Shown: positions 1 to 9,862, counted from the first letter of the stretch. The stretch is DNA of 64,000 nt from Dokdonella_A sp040005635 (GCA_040005635.1 JBDTYM010000006.1:1-64000); one strand, 5' to 3'. Translations and numbers: made by a program. Notes: generated from the sequence alone by a model not told the origin.

Positions 1-962
1 TCGGTGTGACCGTCAAGTTCAACCTTGATCGCCGGGTAGCGGTTCAGCGCGTCGACGGCCTGATCGAGGATCGCGATCGAGTCAGCCGTCGGAACCTGCA
101 GGGTCGGTTCGATCTTGTGCTCGCCAACCTTCGGACGATCGAACTTGAAGTTCACGCCGCGCAGGTCGATGACGACCTTCTGCGGGCAACCGTCGGGACC
201 GACAACGGTGCCGGCAGCCGTATCCGGGCAGCGGTCGTCGCAGTTGTTGACGCCATCATGATCGTCGTCGAGTGCATGGCAATCAGCAGCCGGCGGCGGC
301 GGTGTCGTAGCAGCCGGCATTGCCGCGGCCGGAGCCGCGTGACCGCCGAAGCTGTAGGTCAGGCCGATGCTGACGATGCCGTCAGTGAAACCGCTCTTGC
401 GCTTGACGACGTAGCCAAGTGCTTCAGCGATGTTGTTTTCGGTGTTGTTGTCGTGATCGTAACGAGCGGCAATTTCACCGCGCAGCGCAACGCGATCGGA
501 CAGGTTGTACTGCACGCCACCGCCGACGGTAGCCATCGGATCCCAACCGCCGTCTTCGGCGAAGCCAGCACCCTTCAGCAGGAAGCCGGAGTACGCCTTG
601 TGACGCAGCGCACCGACGCCAGCGAGCACATACGGACGCCACTGCGAACCTTCGTCGCCGAAGAACCAGCGACCGGTCACGCCGAGACCGACGCTTTCCC
701 ACTGGTGACCATCACGGAACGAATTGTTGTCGAAGTCAGCGTTGTTGGTGGTGTATTCGAAATCGACGGCGAGGTGCGGGTTGACCCACACGCCGACACC
801 GATGCCGCCCCAAACGGACGTATCGGTATGACGATCGCTGTCGGAAATGTCCGCGCCGATGCGCGGAGCGATGTACCAGTTGCCGGAATCCTGCGCGTGC
901 ACTGCGGCGCTGCCGCCGACGAGCGCCAGGGCGATGAGCGCACTTAGGGCCTTACGTTTCAT
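1..962 (-). CDS. OmpA/OprF-type outer-membrane porin, 3' end beyond window
   Basis: About 320 residues are visible; the C-terminus lies outside the window. The protein begins with a signal peptide (MKRKALSALIALALVGG, cleavage near AVHAQ), followed by an OmpA-like eight-stranded beta-barrel (about residues 25-200, rich in alternating aromatic strands such as GNWYIAPRIGADISDSD). A Pro/Ala hinge (PAAATTPPPPAAD-like) and a calcium-binding thrombospondin-type-3 motif (DDDHDGVNNCDDRCPDT) follow. It then enters the OmpA C-terminal peptidoglycan-binding domain (VNFKFDRPKVG... VELDGHTD), where the window ends. The family anchors the outer membrane to peptidoglycan. The start at 962 is supported by a GGAG-type ribosome site just upstream. 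Function by family is secure; a specific name (ompA versus oprF) cannot be assigned. Confidence 0.9.
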   Translation of the reverse strand, partial: MKRKALSALIALALVGGSAAVHAQDSGNWYIAPRIGADISDSDRHTDTSVWGGIGVGVWVNPHLAVDFEYTTNNADFDNNSFRDGHQWESVGLGVTGRWFFGDEGSQWRPYVLAGVGALRHKAYSGFLLKGAGFAEDGGWDPMATVGGGVQYNLSDRVALRGEIAARYDHDNNTENNIAEALGYVVKRKSGFTDGIVSIGLTYSFGGHAAPAAAMPAATTPPPPAADCHALDDDHDGVNNCDDRCPDTAAGTVVGPDGCPQKVVIDLRGVNFKFDRPKVGEHKIEPTLQVPTADSIAILDQAVDALNRYPAIKVELDGHT

Positions 963-1168
963 TCAGAGTCTCCTCTCTCGTTTTGGTATTCGTACGCGTC
1001 TGCCCAACCCCACGCATGACGCAACACTCTTCCTATTCTACGTCAAAATGACGCGGAGGAAACGTGTACTTAACACATTACCACGGGTTCAGGGCTGCGG
1101 CAGGAGTTTAGCTGCACCTCCCCGCTACAGCCAGTCTTTTGTGAAGAAGCCGTTAAGTTGGGAGTCAG

Positions 1169-2623
1169 TCAGACCGCGAACCAGTTCACAAACTCATGAA
1201 TTGGCAAGGAATCGAGGCGTGCCGGGTCGCGACTGGCCTGCACGATCGCCTCAACCCGCTCAGCCGGCAGATGCTCCGCAAGCGCCGCCTCGAATTTTTT
1301 CAGCAGTACCGGGATGCCTTCCGCGCGACGCTTGCGATGTCCGATCGGATAGTCGATCGAAACCTTCTCGCTGGCACTGCCATCCTTGAAGAACACCTGC
1401 AGGGAATTGCCGATGTAGCGCTTGTCCGGATCGAAGTAGTCCTTCGTGAACTGCGGGTTCTCGCGCACTTCCATCTTATTGCGCAGCGCGTCAATGCGCG
1501 GATCGGCGGCAACGTTGTCCGCATAGTCGTCGGCGGTCAGGCGGCCAAAGATCAGCGGCACCGCGACCATGTACTGGATGCAATGATCGCGATCCGCATA
1601 GTTGGACAGCGGTCCGGTCTTGTCGATGATGCGCACCCCCGCTTCCTGCGTCTCGATCACGATCCTGTCGATCTGGTCGAGCTTGCCGCTGACTTCCGGG
1701 TGCAACTGCATCGCGCACTCGACTGCGGTCTGAGCGTGGAATTCAGCCGGATAGCTGATCTTGAACAGGACATTCTCCATCACATAGCTGCCGAACGGAC
1801 GCTCGAATTCGAACGGCTTGCCCTTGAACGCGACGTCGTAGAAGCCCCAGGTCTTGGCGGAAAGCGCCGACGGATAGCCGACGCAGCCTTTGACCGCGTT
1901 CAACGCGTGCGTGACCGCACGTCGGCACGCGTCGCCGGCCGCCCAGCTCTTGCGCGGGCCGGTATTCGGCGCATGCCGGTATGTGCGCAGCACGCCGTTG
2001 TCGATCCAGCTGTGCGAAATGGCGTTGATGATCTCTTCCTTGCCGCCGCCGAGCATCTGCGTCGCGACCGCTGTCGAAGCGAGCCGCACGAGGATCACGT
2101 GATCCAGGCCGACTCGGTTGAACGAGTTCTTCAGCGCGTAGCAACCCTGGATCTCGTGCGCCTTGATCGCGTAGCCGAGCACATCGCGTACGGTCAGCGG
2201 CTTGCCGCCTTCGCGCACGGCCTTGCGCGAGAGGTAATCGGCAACCGCGAGGATCGCGCCGAGATTGTCGGATGGATGACCCCATTCGGCCGCTAGCCAG
2301 GTGTCGTTGAAATCGAGCCAGCGCACCTGCACGCCGATGTTGTAGGCGGCCTGCACGGGATCGAGTTCCCAGCTCGTGCCAGGCACGCGCGCGCCACCCG
2401 GCAGCACCGCACCCGGCACCAGCGGACCGAGATGCTTGACGCATTCCGGAAATTTCATCGCGAGCATCGCGCAGGCGAGAGAATCGAGCAGCATGTAGCG
2501 CGCGGTGTCGAACGCTTCGTTCGAGTTGATCGCGTAGTCGGCGACGTAGTTCGCGATGTCGACCATCGGCTGGTCGGGATCCGGCCGCACGGCCGAGCGG
2601 ATATCGTGTTGGGACATGGGCAT
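1169..2623 (-). CDS. prpD: 2-methylcitrate dehydratase
   Basis: A 484-residue MmgE/PrpD-family protein, full length for PrpD (about 480 residues). It dehydrates 2-methylcitrate to 2-methyl-cis-aconitate in the cytoplasmic methylcitrate cycle for propionyl-CoA. Diagnostic stretches include VADYAINSNEAFDTARYMLL near the N-terminus and RWLDFNDTWLAAEWGHPSDN around residues 100-120, the family substrate-site region. PrpD is iron-independent, so no AcnD/PrpF pair is needed, and none is seen. The gene is separated from the prpE-prpB-prpC operon (12.2-16.9 kb) by about 9.6 kb of unrelated genes. A second ATG at 2617 has a slightly better-spaced GGA upstream and is an equally plausible start. It lies 109 bases downstream of the LysR gene on the same strand. 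Confidence 0.9.
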   Translation of the reverse strand: MPMSQHDIRSAVRPDPDQPMVDIANYVADYAINSNEAFDTARYMLLDSLACAMLAMKFPECVKHLGPLVPGAVLPGGARVPGTSWELDPVQAAYNIGVQVRWLDFNDTWLAAEWGHPSDNLGAILAVADYLSRKAVREGGKPLTVRDVLGYAIKAHEIQGCYALKNSFNRVGLDHVILVRLASTAVATQMLGGGKEEIINAISHSWIDNGVLRTYRHAPNTGPRKSWAAGDACRRAVTHALNAVKGCVGYPSALSAKTWGFYDVAFKGKPFEFERPFGSYVMENVLFKISYPAEFHAQTAVECAMQLHPEVSGKLDQIDRIVIETQEAGVRIIDKTGPLSNYADRDHCIQYMVAVPLIFGRLTADDYADNVAADPRIDALRNKMEVRENPQFTKDYFDPDKRYIGNSLQVFFKDGSASEKVSIDYPIGHRKRRAEGIPVLLKKFEAALAEHLPAERVEAIVQASRDPARLDSLPIHEFVNWFAV

Positions 2624-2732
2624 TCCGTATCGGTGGGAGACTATCGGTGGAAGACGCGCGGATCGCAGCGGCGCGCGGGGCGCGCATTGTGCCAGAGCGA
2701 CAGCGGCGCCGGCGCGCGCGGCGAGAACCGCT

Positions 2733-3677
2733 TCAGCGCTTGCGCGTCTTCTCGCCGCGCGGCACCGGCGTCTGTTCCCATGGCGGGTTCACGCCGAACC
2801 GCTCGATCAGGAACTCGACGAACGCGTGCACGCGCAGCGGCGCCAGCCGGCGCTGCGGCATGACCGCATAGATCCCCGAGGCGGCGATACGCCAGTCAGG
2901 CAGCACCTGTACGAGCCGGCCCGCACGTAAATCCTCGTGCACGTGCCAGCTGGAATGCAGGGCAATGCCGAGTCCGGCCACGGCCGCGTCGCGCAACACT
3001 TCGCCGAAATTCGACTCGAAGCGGCCGCTGACGCGCACGGCGACTTCGTGTCCCGCCGCATCGGCCAGGCGCCAGAGGTCCTGTCGTCCCAGGCTGCCGA
3101 CGAGCACGACGCATTCGTGTTCTGCCAACGCCGCGGGCGTTGCAGGCATGCCGTGCCGGGCCAGATAGGATGGCGCCGCGCACAGCACGCGATTGTTTAC
3201 CGCAATCTTGCGCGCAACGAGGTTCGAGTCGACCAGGGCGCCGATGCGGATCGCGAGGTCATAGCCGGCGCTGACCAGATCCTGCATCTGGTCGTTGAGG
3301 TCGACGCTGATACGCACGCTCGGATAGCGCGCAAGGAATTCGGGCAGCAGCGGTGACAGGTATTGGCGGCCGAACGACGCCGACACCGTCATGCGCAAGG
3401 TGCCGGACACAGCGCTGCTGCTCTGACGCACATCGGTCGTCAGCGCATCGAGGTCTTCGACGAGCGTGCGCCCACGTTCGGCCAAGGCGGCGCCTTCGGG
3501 TGTCGCATGCAAGCGTCGCGTGGTCCGGTGCAGCAGGCGCACGCCGAGATCGCGTTCGAGTCGCTTCAGGCGCTGGCTCGCGACGGCGACCGAGATATCC
3601 AGGCTGCGTGCCGCCGCGCTGATCGAACCCTGATCGAGCACGCGCAGGAACAGCACGAGGTCGCCGATGCGGTCCAT
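2733..3677 (-). CDS. LysR-family transcriptional regulator
   Basis: A 314-residue LysR-type regulator. The N-terminal winged helix-turn-helix is clear (GSISAAARSLDISVAVASQR, about residues 15-40), followed by the effector-binding domain (LRMTVSASFGRQYLSPLLPE...). An upstream in-frame extension to 3737 exists, but MDRIGDLVLFLRVLDQGS is the normal family N-terminus, so 3677 is chosen. It is divergent from the MFS/SDR/oxidoreductase operon starting at 3780, separated by only about 100 bases, which is the usual layout for a LysR gene and its target. It reads toward prpD, so a role there cannot be excluded. The inducer is unknown. Confidence 0.88.
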   Translation of the reverse strand: MDRIGDLVLFLRVLDQGSISAAARSLDISVAVASQRLKRLERDLGVRLLHRTTRRLHATPEGAALAERGRTLVEDLDALTTDVRQSSSAVSGTLRMTVSASFGRQYLSPLLPEFLARYPSVRISVDLNDQMQDLVSAGYDLAIRIGALVDSNLVARKIAVNNRVLCAAPSYLARHGMPATPAALAEHECVVLVGSLGRQDLWRLADAAGHEVAVRVSGRFESNFGEVLRDAAVAGLGIALHSSWHVHEDLRAGRLVQVLPDWRIAASGIYAVMPQRRLAPLRVHAFVEFLIERFGVNPPWEQTPVPRGEKTRKR

Positions 3678-3779
3678 GATTATCAACAGTGTCAATAAAC
3701 TGATTCTTGATACTGGCAGTTTTTCGCGAATATGCAAACGCCTAGGCTAGCTAGGTCCCTTTCGAACGTTGCGCGCGCG

Positions 3780-4988
3780 ATGACCCAACAACCGTCCCAT
3801 TCCCCACGTCTGCCGCTCGGCCTGTATGCGCTGACCGCCGGGGCATTCGGCATCGGCACGACCGAATTCGTGATCATGGGCCTGCTGCTGCAGGTCGCTG
3901 CCGATCTGCACGTAACCATTGCGGCAGCCGGCCTGCTGATCTCCGGCTACGCGCTCGGCGTTTTCGTCGGCGCGCCGCTGCTGACCGTGGCGACGAGCCG
4001 CATGCCGCGCAAACGCGTACTGGTCGCCTTGATGGCGATCTTCACGATCGGCAACCTGGCTTGCGCGCTGGCGCCGAACTACAGCGTATTGATGGGCGCG
4101 CGCGTGATCACTTCGCTGGCGCACGGCACCTTCTTCGGCGTCGGCTCGATCGTCGCGACAGGTTTGGTTGCTGCCGACCGCAAAGCCTCGGCGATCTCGA
4201 TCATGTTTACCGGCCTCACGGTCGCGACTCTGCTCGGCGTGCCGGCTGGTGCCTGGCTTGGCCTGCACTTCGGCTGGCGCGCCACGTTCTGGGCGGTAAC
4301 GGCCATCGGCCTGGTCGCGATCGTGGTGATCGCAACGCTGGTGCCGGCGGACCGCGAGCATCACGCGCCGATCGCACTGCGCGAGGAACTCAAGGTCGTG
4401 CAGCGTCCACAGGTGCTGCTCGGTCTGCTGATGACGGTCTTCGGCTTTGCCGGCGTGTTTGCGGTGTTCACCTATATCCAGCCGATCCTGACCCGCGTCA
4501 CCGGCTTCTCCGAAAGCGCGGTGTCGCCGATCCTGCTCGTATTCGGCGTCGGCCTGATCGCCGGCAACCTGCTCGGTGGACGTCTGGCCGACCGCAAGCT
4601 GATGCCGGCCCTGCTCTCGACGCTGGTCGCACTCGCCGTCGTGCTCGGCCTTATGACCTTCGCGTTGCACGACAAGATCGCCGCTGTCGTTTTCGTCGGC
4701 CTGCTCGGCGTCGCCGCGTTCGCCACCGTGCCGCCACTTCAATTGTGGGTGCTGCAGAAGGCCGATGGTGCTGGTCAGAGCCTGGCATCGAGCCTCAATA
4801 TCGGCGCGTTCAATCTCGGCAACGCGCTCGGCGCGTGGCTTGGCGGCATCGTGATCGAGCGTGGCCCTGGCCTCGGTGCGGTCAGCTGGATCGCCGCACT
4901 CGTCACCTTGTGCGGCCTCGGCATTGCGCTGTGCAGCGCACGTCTGGATCGCAGTCCGCGCAAACGCATGCTCGAAGCCGCTGCGTGA
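3780..4988 (+). CDS. MFS transporter, AraJ/NepI-like drug:H+ antiporter (DHA1)
   Basis: A 402-residue inner-membrane protein with about twelve hydrophobic segments. The N-terminal GAFGIGTTEFVIMGLLLQVA is typical of the AraJ/YdhP/NepI branch of DHA1 exporters, and the loop motif RMPRKRVLVALM after TM2 corresponds to the MFS motif A region. Family members export sugars, nucleosides or drugs; the substrate cannot be read from sequence. An in-frame ATG at 3732 exists, but the start at 3780 (MTQQPSHSPRLPLGLYAL) places the first membrane helix normally. First gene of a probable three-gene operon, divergent from the LysR regulator at 2733-3677, which probably controls it. Confidence 0.88.
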   Translation: MTQQPSHSPRLPLGLYALTAGAFGIGTTEFVIMGLLLQVAADLHVTIAAAGLLISGYALGVFVGAPLLTVATSRMPRKRVLVALMAIFTIGNLACALAPNYSVLMGARVITSLAHGTFFGVGSIVATGLVAADRKASAISIMFTGLTVATLLGVPAGAWLGLHFGWRATFWAVTAIGLVAIVVIATLVPADREHHAPIALREELKVVQRPQVLLGLLMTVFGFAGVFAVFTYIQPILTRVTGFSESAVSPILLVFGVGLIAGNLLGGRLADRKLMPALLSTLVALAVVLGLMTFALHDKIAAVVFVGLLGVAAFATVPPLQLWVLQKADGAGQSLASSLNIGAFNLGNALGAWLGGIVIERGPGLGAVSWIAALVTLCGLGIALCSARLDRSPRKRMLEAAA

Positions 4989-5110
4989 GTGTTGAGTCAG
5001 CGGCAGCACCTCCTATCGAATCGATCGCCAAGCTTTGCCTCATCCGCCGGCACACGTCATTCGGCAACGCATCCCACCTACCCCCTCAACTTCCCACAGG
5101 AAACGCCCCC

Positions 5111-5905
5111 ATGAGCTCTTCACTTTCCGGCCAGACGGCCATCGTCAGCGGCTCGACCGCCGGCATCGGTTACGCGATCGCCGAAGAACTCGCACGCAAC
5201 GGCGCCAGCGTCGTCATCAGCGGACGTACGCAGGCGCGTGTCGACAGCGCGCTAGCATCCCTCGCCAAGGCGCTGCCACAGGCATCGCTGCGGGGTGTCG
5301 CCGCCGATCTTGCGACCGCCGACGGCGCTGCTGCCTTCACTGCGCAGGCGCCGCAGGCGGATATCCTGATCAACAACGTCGGCATCTTCGAACCGCGTGC
5401 GTTCGGCGAGATCGGCGACTCCGACTGGCAACGCCTGTTCGATGCGAACGTGATGAGTGGCGTGCGCCTGTCGCGCCACTATCTGCCGGGCATGCTCGAG
5501 CGCAACAAGGGACGCATCGTCTTCATTTCGAGCGAATCCGCGCTGCAGATTCCGGTCGAGATGATCCACTACGGCATGACCAAGGCCGCGCAGGTCGCGA
5601 TCGCCAGCGGCATCGCGCAGCTGACGCGCGGCAGCGCCGTGACGGTGAATTCGGTACTGGTCGGACCGACGCGCTCGGAAGGCGTCGGCACCTTCGTCGA
5701 ACAACTTGCCAAACAGGACGGCATAAGCGCGGCGGAGTTCGAGAAGAAATTCTTCGAGACGATCCGCCCGACCTCGCTGTTGCGCCGCTTCATCGAGCCG
5801 GTCGAGATCGCACGTTTCGTCGCCTTCGTCGCAAGCCCGGCAGCTTCCGCGATCAATGGCGCCGCCTTGCGCGCCGAGGGCGGCCTGGTGCTGTCCGCAT
5901 TCTGA
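5111..5905 (+). CDS. Short-chain dehydrogenase/reductase (SDR) oxidoreductase
   Basis: A 264-residue classical SDR. The cofactor motif (SGSTAGIGYAIAEELARNGA, about residues 12-31), NNVG motif (ILINNVGIFEP) and catalytic Tyr-x3-Lys (HYGMTKAAQ) with an upstream Ser (FISSESALQ) are all present. It is predicted to be a soluble NAD(P)(H)-dependent reductase or dehydrogenase; the substrate is unknown. The start at 5111 has an A-rich, GGAAACG-containing leader. It follows the MFS gene after a 122-base gap and is 25 bases before the next oxidoreductase, with which it is probably co-transcribed. Confidence 0.88.
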   Translation: MSSSLSGQTAIVSGSTAGIGYAIAEELARNGASVVISGRTQARVDSALASLAKALPQASLRGVAADLATADGAAAFTAQAPQADILINNVGIFEPRAFGEIGDSDWQRLFDANVMSGVRLSRHYLPGMLERNKGRIVFISSESALQIPVEMIHYGMTKAAQVAIASGIAQLTRGSAVTVNSVLVGPTRSEGVGTFVEQLAKQDGISAAEFEKKFFETIRPTSLLRRFIEPVEIARFVAFVASPAASAINGAALRAEGGLVLSAF

Positions 5906-5930
5906 TGACCTTGCCGAGGAGAGCCCTGTC

Positions 5931-6947
5931 ATGAAAGCCGTGGGACTGACGCGTTACCTGCCGATAGACGATGCCGAGTCGCTGCTCGACATCGAGGTCG
6001 CAAAACCCGAGCCCGGTGCGCACGATCTGCGCGTGCGCGTCGAAGGCGTTTCGGTCAATCCGGTCGATACGAAAGTGCGCTCACCCAAGCCACAGGTCGA
6101 GGCGGTGCCGAAAATCCTCGGCTACGACTCCGCCGGCATCGTCGAGGCGGTCGGCGACGCCGTGACCTTGTTCAAGCCGGGCGATGCGGTCTATTACGCA
6201 GGCGACATCACGCGCAGCGGCAGCAACGCGCAATACCAGCTCGTCGACGAGCGCATCGTCGGCAAAAAGCCGCGCACGCTGGATTTCGCGCAAGCGGCGG
6301 CATTGCCGCTGACGACCATCACCGCGTGGGAGCTGCTGTTCCACCGCATGGGCTACGACGCCGACGGCGCCGACGCGGGCAAGTCGCTGCTGATCATCGG
6401 CGCTGCTGGTGGTGTCGGCTCGATGGCGATCCAGCTCGCGCGCCGCGCCGGCTTCACCACGATCGCGACCGCTTCGCGGCCGCAGACGGTCGCCTGGTGC
6501 CGCGCGATGGGCGCGCAGCACGTCATCGATCATCGCCAGCCACTGGCGGCGCAACTCGAAGCGCTCGGTTTCGCGCAGGTCGACGCCATCGCGAATCTGG
6601 CCGACACCACGAAATACTGGCAGGCGATGGGCGAGTTGATCGCACCGCAAGGTCGTTTCGGCCTGATCGTCGAGCCGAGCGCAGCGTTGAACATCGGCGA
6701 CCCGCTGAAGGCCAAATGCGTCAGCATCCACTGGGAAATGATGTTCGCACGCGCGCGCTTCGAGACAGCCGACCGGGTCGAGCAGCATCGGTTGCTCGAT
6801 CGCGTGGCCGATCTCATCGACGCCGGCGAACTCAAGGGCACGCACACCGAGACACTCGGCACGATCAACGCGACCAACCTGCGCGAGGCGCACCGCCGGC
6901 TCGAGTCCGGCACGACGATCGGCAAGCTCGCACTCGCCGGCTGGTAG
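5931..6947 (+). CDS. Zinc-type alcohol dehydrogenase-like / quinone oxidoreductase family protein
   Basis: A 338-residue MDR-superfamily enzyme. It has the GroES-like N-terminal domain (VRVEGVSVNPVDTKVR) and a Rossmann domain with LLIIGAAGGVGSMAIQLARR (about residues 155-175), the NADPH-binding motif of the quinone oxidoreductase-like branch. Catalytic zinc-ligand cysteines are not evident, which fits a zinc-independent enoyl or quinone reductase more than a true alcohol dehydrogenase. The start at 5931 follows a GAGGAGAG ribosome site. It is probably co-transcribed with the upstream SDR, and the LysR/MFS/SDR/MDR set resembles stress- or detoxification-linked operons of Xanthomonadales. Confidence 0.87.
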   Translation: MKAVGLTRYLPIDDAESLLDIEVAKPEPGAHDLRVRVEGVSVNPVDTKVRSPKPQVEAVPKILGYDSAGIVEAVGDAVTLFKPGDAVYYAGDITRSGSNAQYQLVDERIVGKKPRTLDFAQAAALPLTTITAWELLFHRMGYDADGADAGKSLLIIGAAGGVGSMAIQLARRAGFTTIATASRPQTVAWCRAMGAQHVIDHRQPLAAQLEALGFAQVDAIANLADTTKYWQAMGELIAPQGRFGLIVEPSAALNIGDPLKAKCVSIHWEMMFARARFETADRVEQHRLLDRVADLIDAGELKGTHTETLGTINATNLREAHRRLESGTTIGKLALAGW

Positions 6948-7014
6948 CTGCGGCGCTTGGCGTACGGCGGGGCGGCGTGCAGAATCGCGCCGCCTCTGCT
7001 GATGGCCGCGCACC

Positions 7015-8313
7015 TTGTCACCGATCCCCGCGACTCTCGACCGCATCCTGCGTCTCAGTGCATTCGACGGTGATACCGCCGCTGCATTGCGTGCAATCCA
7101 TGCGCATTTCTCCGCGCGTTTTCCGGATTGTTCGCTCGCGCTCGTGCTGGTGCGCGACCTGCCGCAAGGACAATGCCGACTCGCCGGTCTGATCGGGCCG
7201 GACGGTCGCGAACACGTGCCGAACGTGGATCCGTTCGGCGAGCGCTCGACGCTGCCGCTGTTCGACGACGCGTTGACCGCCAAAATGTTCGGCGAGACTG
7301 CGCCACGATCGCTACGGGTGGCGCCGACCGAGTTCGCGCTGCCGTTCGTGCAGGCGCTGCTGAGTCCGGCGGCGCTGATTGGGATTCCACTCGTCAACAC
7401 CGGCGCGGTCAACCATTGGCTGGTGTTCGGCAGCAGCTTCCATCCACGCTTCGACCATGTCGATCGCGAAGCGCTGCTGCTCGAAGCCAATCTCGCCACC
7501 AGTCTGATCGTGCGACCGATCGTCACGCGCGCCCTGCGCAACGAGACTGCGCGCCAGCGCGAAGCGATTGAAGGTCTGGCCGACGTGCAGCGCCTGCTGC
7601 TACCCGACAATCCGCTGATCCGCGGACTCGAATACGCGGTGCACTGGCAGCCGGCCGAAACCGCGGCCGGCGACTACTACGATCTGGTCCTGCTGACGCA
7701 ACACGCGCCGCCAGAATTTCCGCGCGATCGCTACGACACCTGGGCCATCACGCTCGCCGACGTCTCCGGTCACGGCGCCGCAGCAGCCATGGAGGCCGTG
7801 CAGTTCGACGCGATCCTGCGTACTTACCAGGGGGATGAGGAAAGTGGTCCCGCTGGCGCCCTCACCTATGCCAACCGCTATTTCTTCTCGCGCCGCCAGC
7901 GACATCATTTCCTGACCGCGTTTTCGCTGCTGTATCGGCCGGACCTCGGCCGCGCAACCTATGTCGCCGCCGGTCACCCGCCGCTGCTGCACAAGCACGG
8001 CAACGAGGTCATCGCGCGCGGCACCGGCGAGCAGATTCCGCTCGGTATCTTGCGCGATCACCAGTTTGAAAACCGTACCTTCAGCGTCGCCGTCGGCGAC
8101 GTGCTGGTGCTGTATACCGATGGCATCATCGAGGCGCGTGACCGCGTGCAGCGTCCGTTCGGCGACGATCGGCTGAGCGCACTGGTCGCGGGAGGTCCGT
8201 CGGATGCCTCCGCCCTGCTCGCGCTGCTGCGCGATGAAGTCATCGCACACCAGGGCAACCCGCTCGGCGTCGACGACCAGACCTTGATCGTGCTGCGCAT
8301 CGCGCACGACTGA
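7015..8313 (+). CDS. PP2C-type serine phosphatase (RsbU/SpoIIE family) with N-terminal sensory region
   Basis: A 432-residue soluble protein. Residues about 1-180 form a GAF-like region, then a short linker helix (RQREAIEGLADVQRLLLPD), then a SpoIIE/PP2C phosphatase domain (about 200-430). Metal-binding motifs are intact: ETAAGDYYDL, LADVSGHGAAAA, VAAGHPPLL, LVLYTDGIIEA and VDDQTLIVL. Such phosphatases usually control anti-sigma-factor antagonists or other phospho-switches. No partner anti-sigma or STAS gene lies next to it. The start is inferred to be TTG: an in-frame TGA at 7000-7002 rules out anything upstream and no ATG or GTG is nearby. No clear ribosome site is seen. Confidence 0.85.
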   Translation: MSPIPATLDRILRLSAFDGDTAAALRAIHAHFSARFPDCSLALVLVRDLPQGQCRLAGLIGPDGREHVPNVDPFGERSTLPLFDDALTAKMFGETAPRSLRVAPTEFALPFVQALLSPAALIGIPLVNTGAVNHWLVFGSSFHPRFDHVDREALLLEANLATSLIVRPIVTRALRNETARQREAIEGLADVQRLLLPDNPLIRGLEYAVHWQPAETAAGDYYDLVLLTQHAPPEFPRDRYDTWAITLADVSGHGAAAAMEAVQFDAILRTYQGDEESGPAGALTYANRYFFSRRQRHHFLTAFSLLYRPDLGRATYVAAGHPPLLHKHGNEVIARGTGEQIPLGILRDHQFENRTFSVAVGDVLVLYTDGIIEARDRVQRPFGDDRLSALVAGGPSDASALLALLRDEVIAHQGNPLGVDDQTLIVLRIAHD

Positions 8314-8323
8314 ACCGACACGC

Positions 8324-9862
8324 CTATTGTTCGTAGGCCCCGATATCGATGAACCCGATCACGCGCGGATCGCCAGCGACATCGAGCGCACCGAGGATCG
8401 GAGCGCCGAGTGCATCGCCGGCGCCGACGGCCGGCGAATCCGCAACGACGCGCAGATCCGGCGCCACCGGATCGACGAAAACGGGCGCCGCAAAGAGTCC
8501 ATGCACTTCCTGTGTCGAGGCCGTGCGCCAGGCCGCGAAATCGGCGTAGTCGACGCCGAGCCAGGTCCAGGTCGAGCCGGCACTGCCTGCAGCGGAAAAA
8601 TACAGGTTGTAGTCGAATGCGGCCGGCGCGGCGGTGTCACCGGTGAATGCGTTGACGAGCAGACCCTGAGCGCCCGCATAGACGATGTTGTTCGCGATCG
8701 TGTTCGCCGTGGCGTGGTACTGGATCTGCAGCTCGCCCGATCCGGTGCCGGCCTGGTCGTTGTCGAACAGCGTGTTGCCGATCACGCCGCACTGGTCGGT
8801 ACCACCGACGCTGGCGTCATAACCCCCGAGCGAAATCCCCGCCGAGTTGTTCAGATAGACGAGGTTGCTGCGCGCGATCACCGCATCACTCGTCCGCCCC
8901 GCGTGCTCGCTGGCCATCTCGATACCGATGTCGACCTGGTAGATGCGGTTGCGCTCGATGACGATACGCGTGCCGCCGTCGACGTAGATGCCATCGGCCG
9001 CATACTGATCGCCGTAGGCCGGATTGCCGAACGAGGTGATCGCGTACACGGTGTTGTCGCTGATGATGCCGTCGCGTGCCTGGTCGTAGGCGGGGTCGGC
9101 AGCGACGCCTTCGAAGCCGATCGCGCCGATGCCGATGTTGTTGGTGTCGTGCACGCGATTGCCGCGGATCGTCCAGTTCTCGACATTGCCGTCCAGCGAG
9201 AACGACTCGCTGCAACCGAGCACCAGGTGGTCGATCTCGTTGCCGACGATCGCCAGGCCATTGATCGACGCCGGAGCGCGCGTCCCGTCGACCTTCAACC
9301 CGAACGCATTTGCGGCACAGCCGTTGGCGCTGGTGCGGATATCGTGGATGTGGTTGCCGACCACGCGCACGCCGCTGCCGGCGCCGGTCAGGTACAGGCC
9401 GATCGGCACATCGGCGCTCGACGCTGTCGCGAAGTTGCGCAGCTCGAGGCCCTGGATCGTCACGTAGCTGGTGTCGACGAGCGTCAACAATCCCCACTGG
9501 CCGTTCGGGATGGCGAGGCTGCTTCCGTCGATGATCGCGGCCTCGCCCGGCGCCGCCTGCACGCTGATCGGGCCGGCGTCGGCGGATCCCGAGTGCATCA
9601 TCGTCACCACTTCGTTGTAGACGCCGCCGCGGATGCAGGCCGTGTCGCCCGCCGACATCGCATCCGCGGCATGCTGCACGTGTGCCCACGGCGCATCCAC
9701 GCTGCCGCTGGCGAAATCGTTGCCGCCCGTGGCGACGAAGTAGACGTGCGCGGGCAGTCGTTCGAAGTCATCGGCGAAGACCGTGTCGGCCGCAGGCAGG
9801 CACGCGCCGGCATGGGCGCACGACGACGCCAGTACGAGGATCGCCGCAACACCTCGTTTCAT
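8324..9862 (-). CDS. Secreted right-handed parallel beta-helix repeat protein
   Basis: A 512-residue exported protein. The signal peptide is MKRGVAAILVLASSCAHAGA, and a strong GGAGGTGGGC ribosome site fixes the start at 9862 (an open extension to 9994 is rejected). The mature N-terminus carries DTVFADDFERLP, resembling a short IFADGFE-like motif common in secreted proteins of Xanthomonadales. The rest reads as a pectate-lyase-type beta-helix with repeated short turns such as VVGNHIHDIRT, IVGNEIDHL, IRGNRVHDTNN, IISDNTVYAI, IERNRIYQVDI and IGNTLFDNDQ. Such folds bind or cleave polysaccharides, but no catalytic set is recognised. It is convergent with the phosphatase gene and ends 11 bases from it. 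Confidence 0.85.
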   Translation of the reverse strand: MKRGVAAILVLASSCAHAGACLPAADTVFADDFERLPAHVYFVATGGNDFASGSVDAPWAHVQHAADAMSAGDTACIRGGVYNEVVTMMHSGSADAGPISVQAAPGEAAIIDGSSLAIPNGQWGLLTLVDTSYVTIQGLELRNFATASSADVPIGLYLTGAGSGVRVVGNHIHDIRTSANGCAANAFGLKVDGTRAPASINGLAIVGNEIDHLVLGCSESFSLDGNVENWTIRGNRVHDTNNIGIGAIGFEGVAADPAYDQARDGIISDNTVYAITSFGNPAYGDQYAADGIYVDGGTRIVIERNRIYQVDIGIEMASEHAGRTSDAVIARSNLVYLNNSAGISLGGYDASVGGTDQCGVIGNTLFDNDQAGTGSGELQIQYHATANTIANNIVYAGAQGLLVNAFTGDTAAPAAFDYNLYFSAAGSAGSTWTWLGVDYADFAAWRTASTQEVHGLFAAPVFVDPVAPDLRVVADSPAVGAGDALGAPILGALDVAGDPRVIGFIDIGAYEQ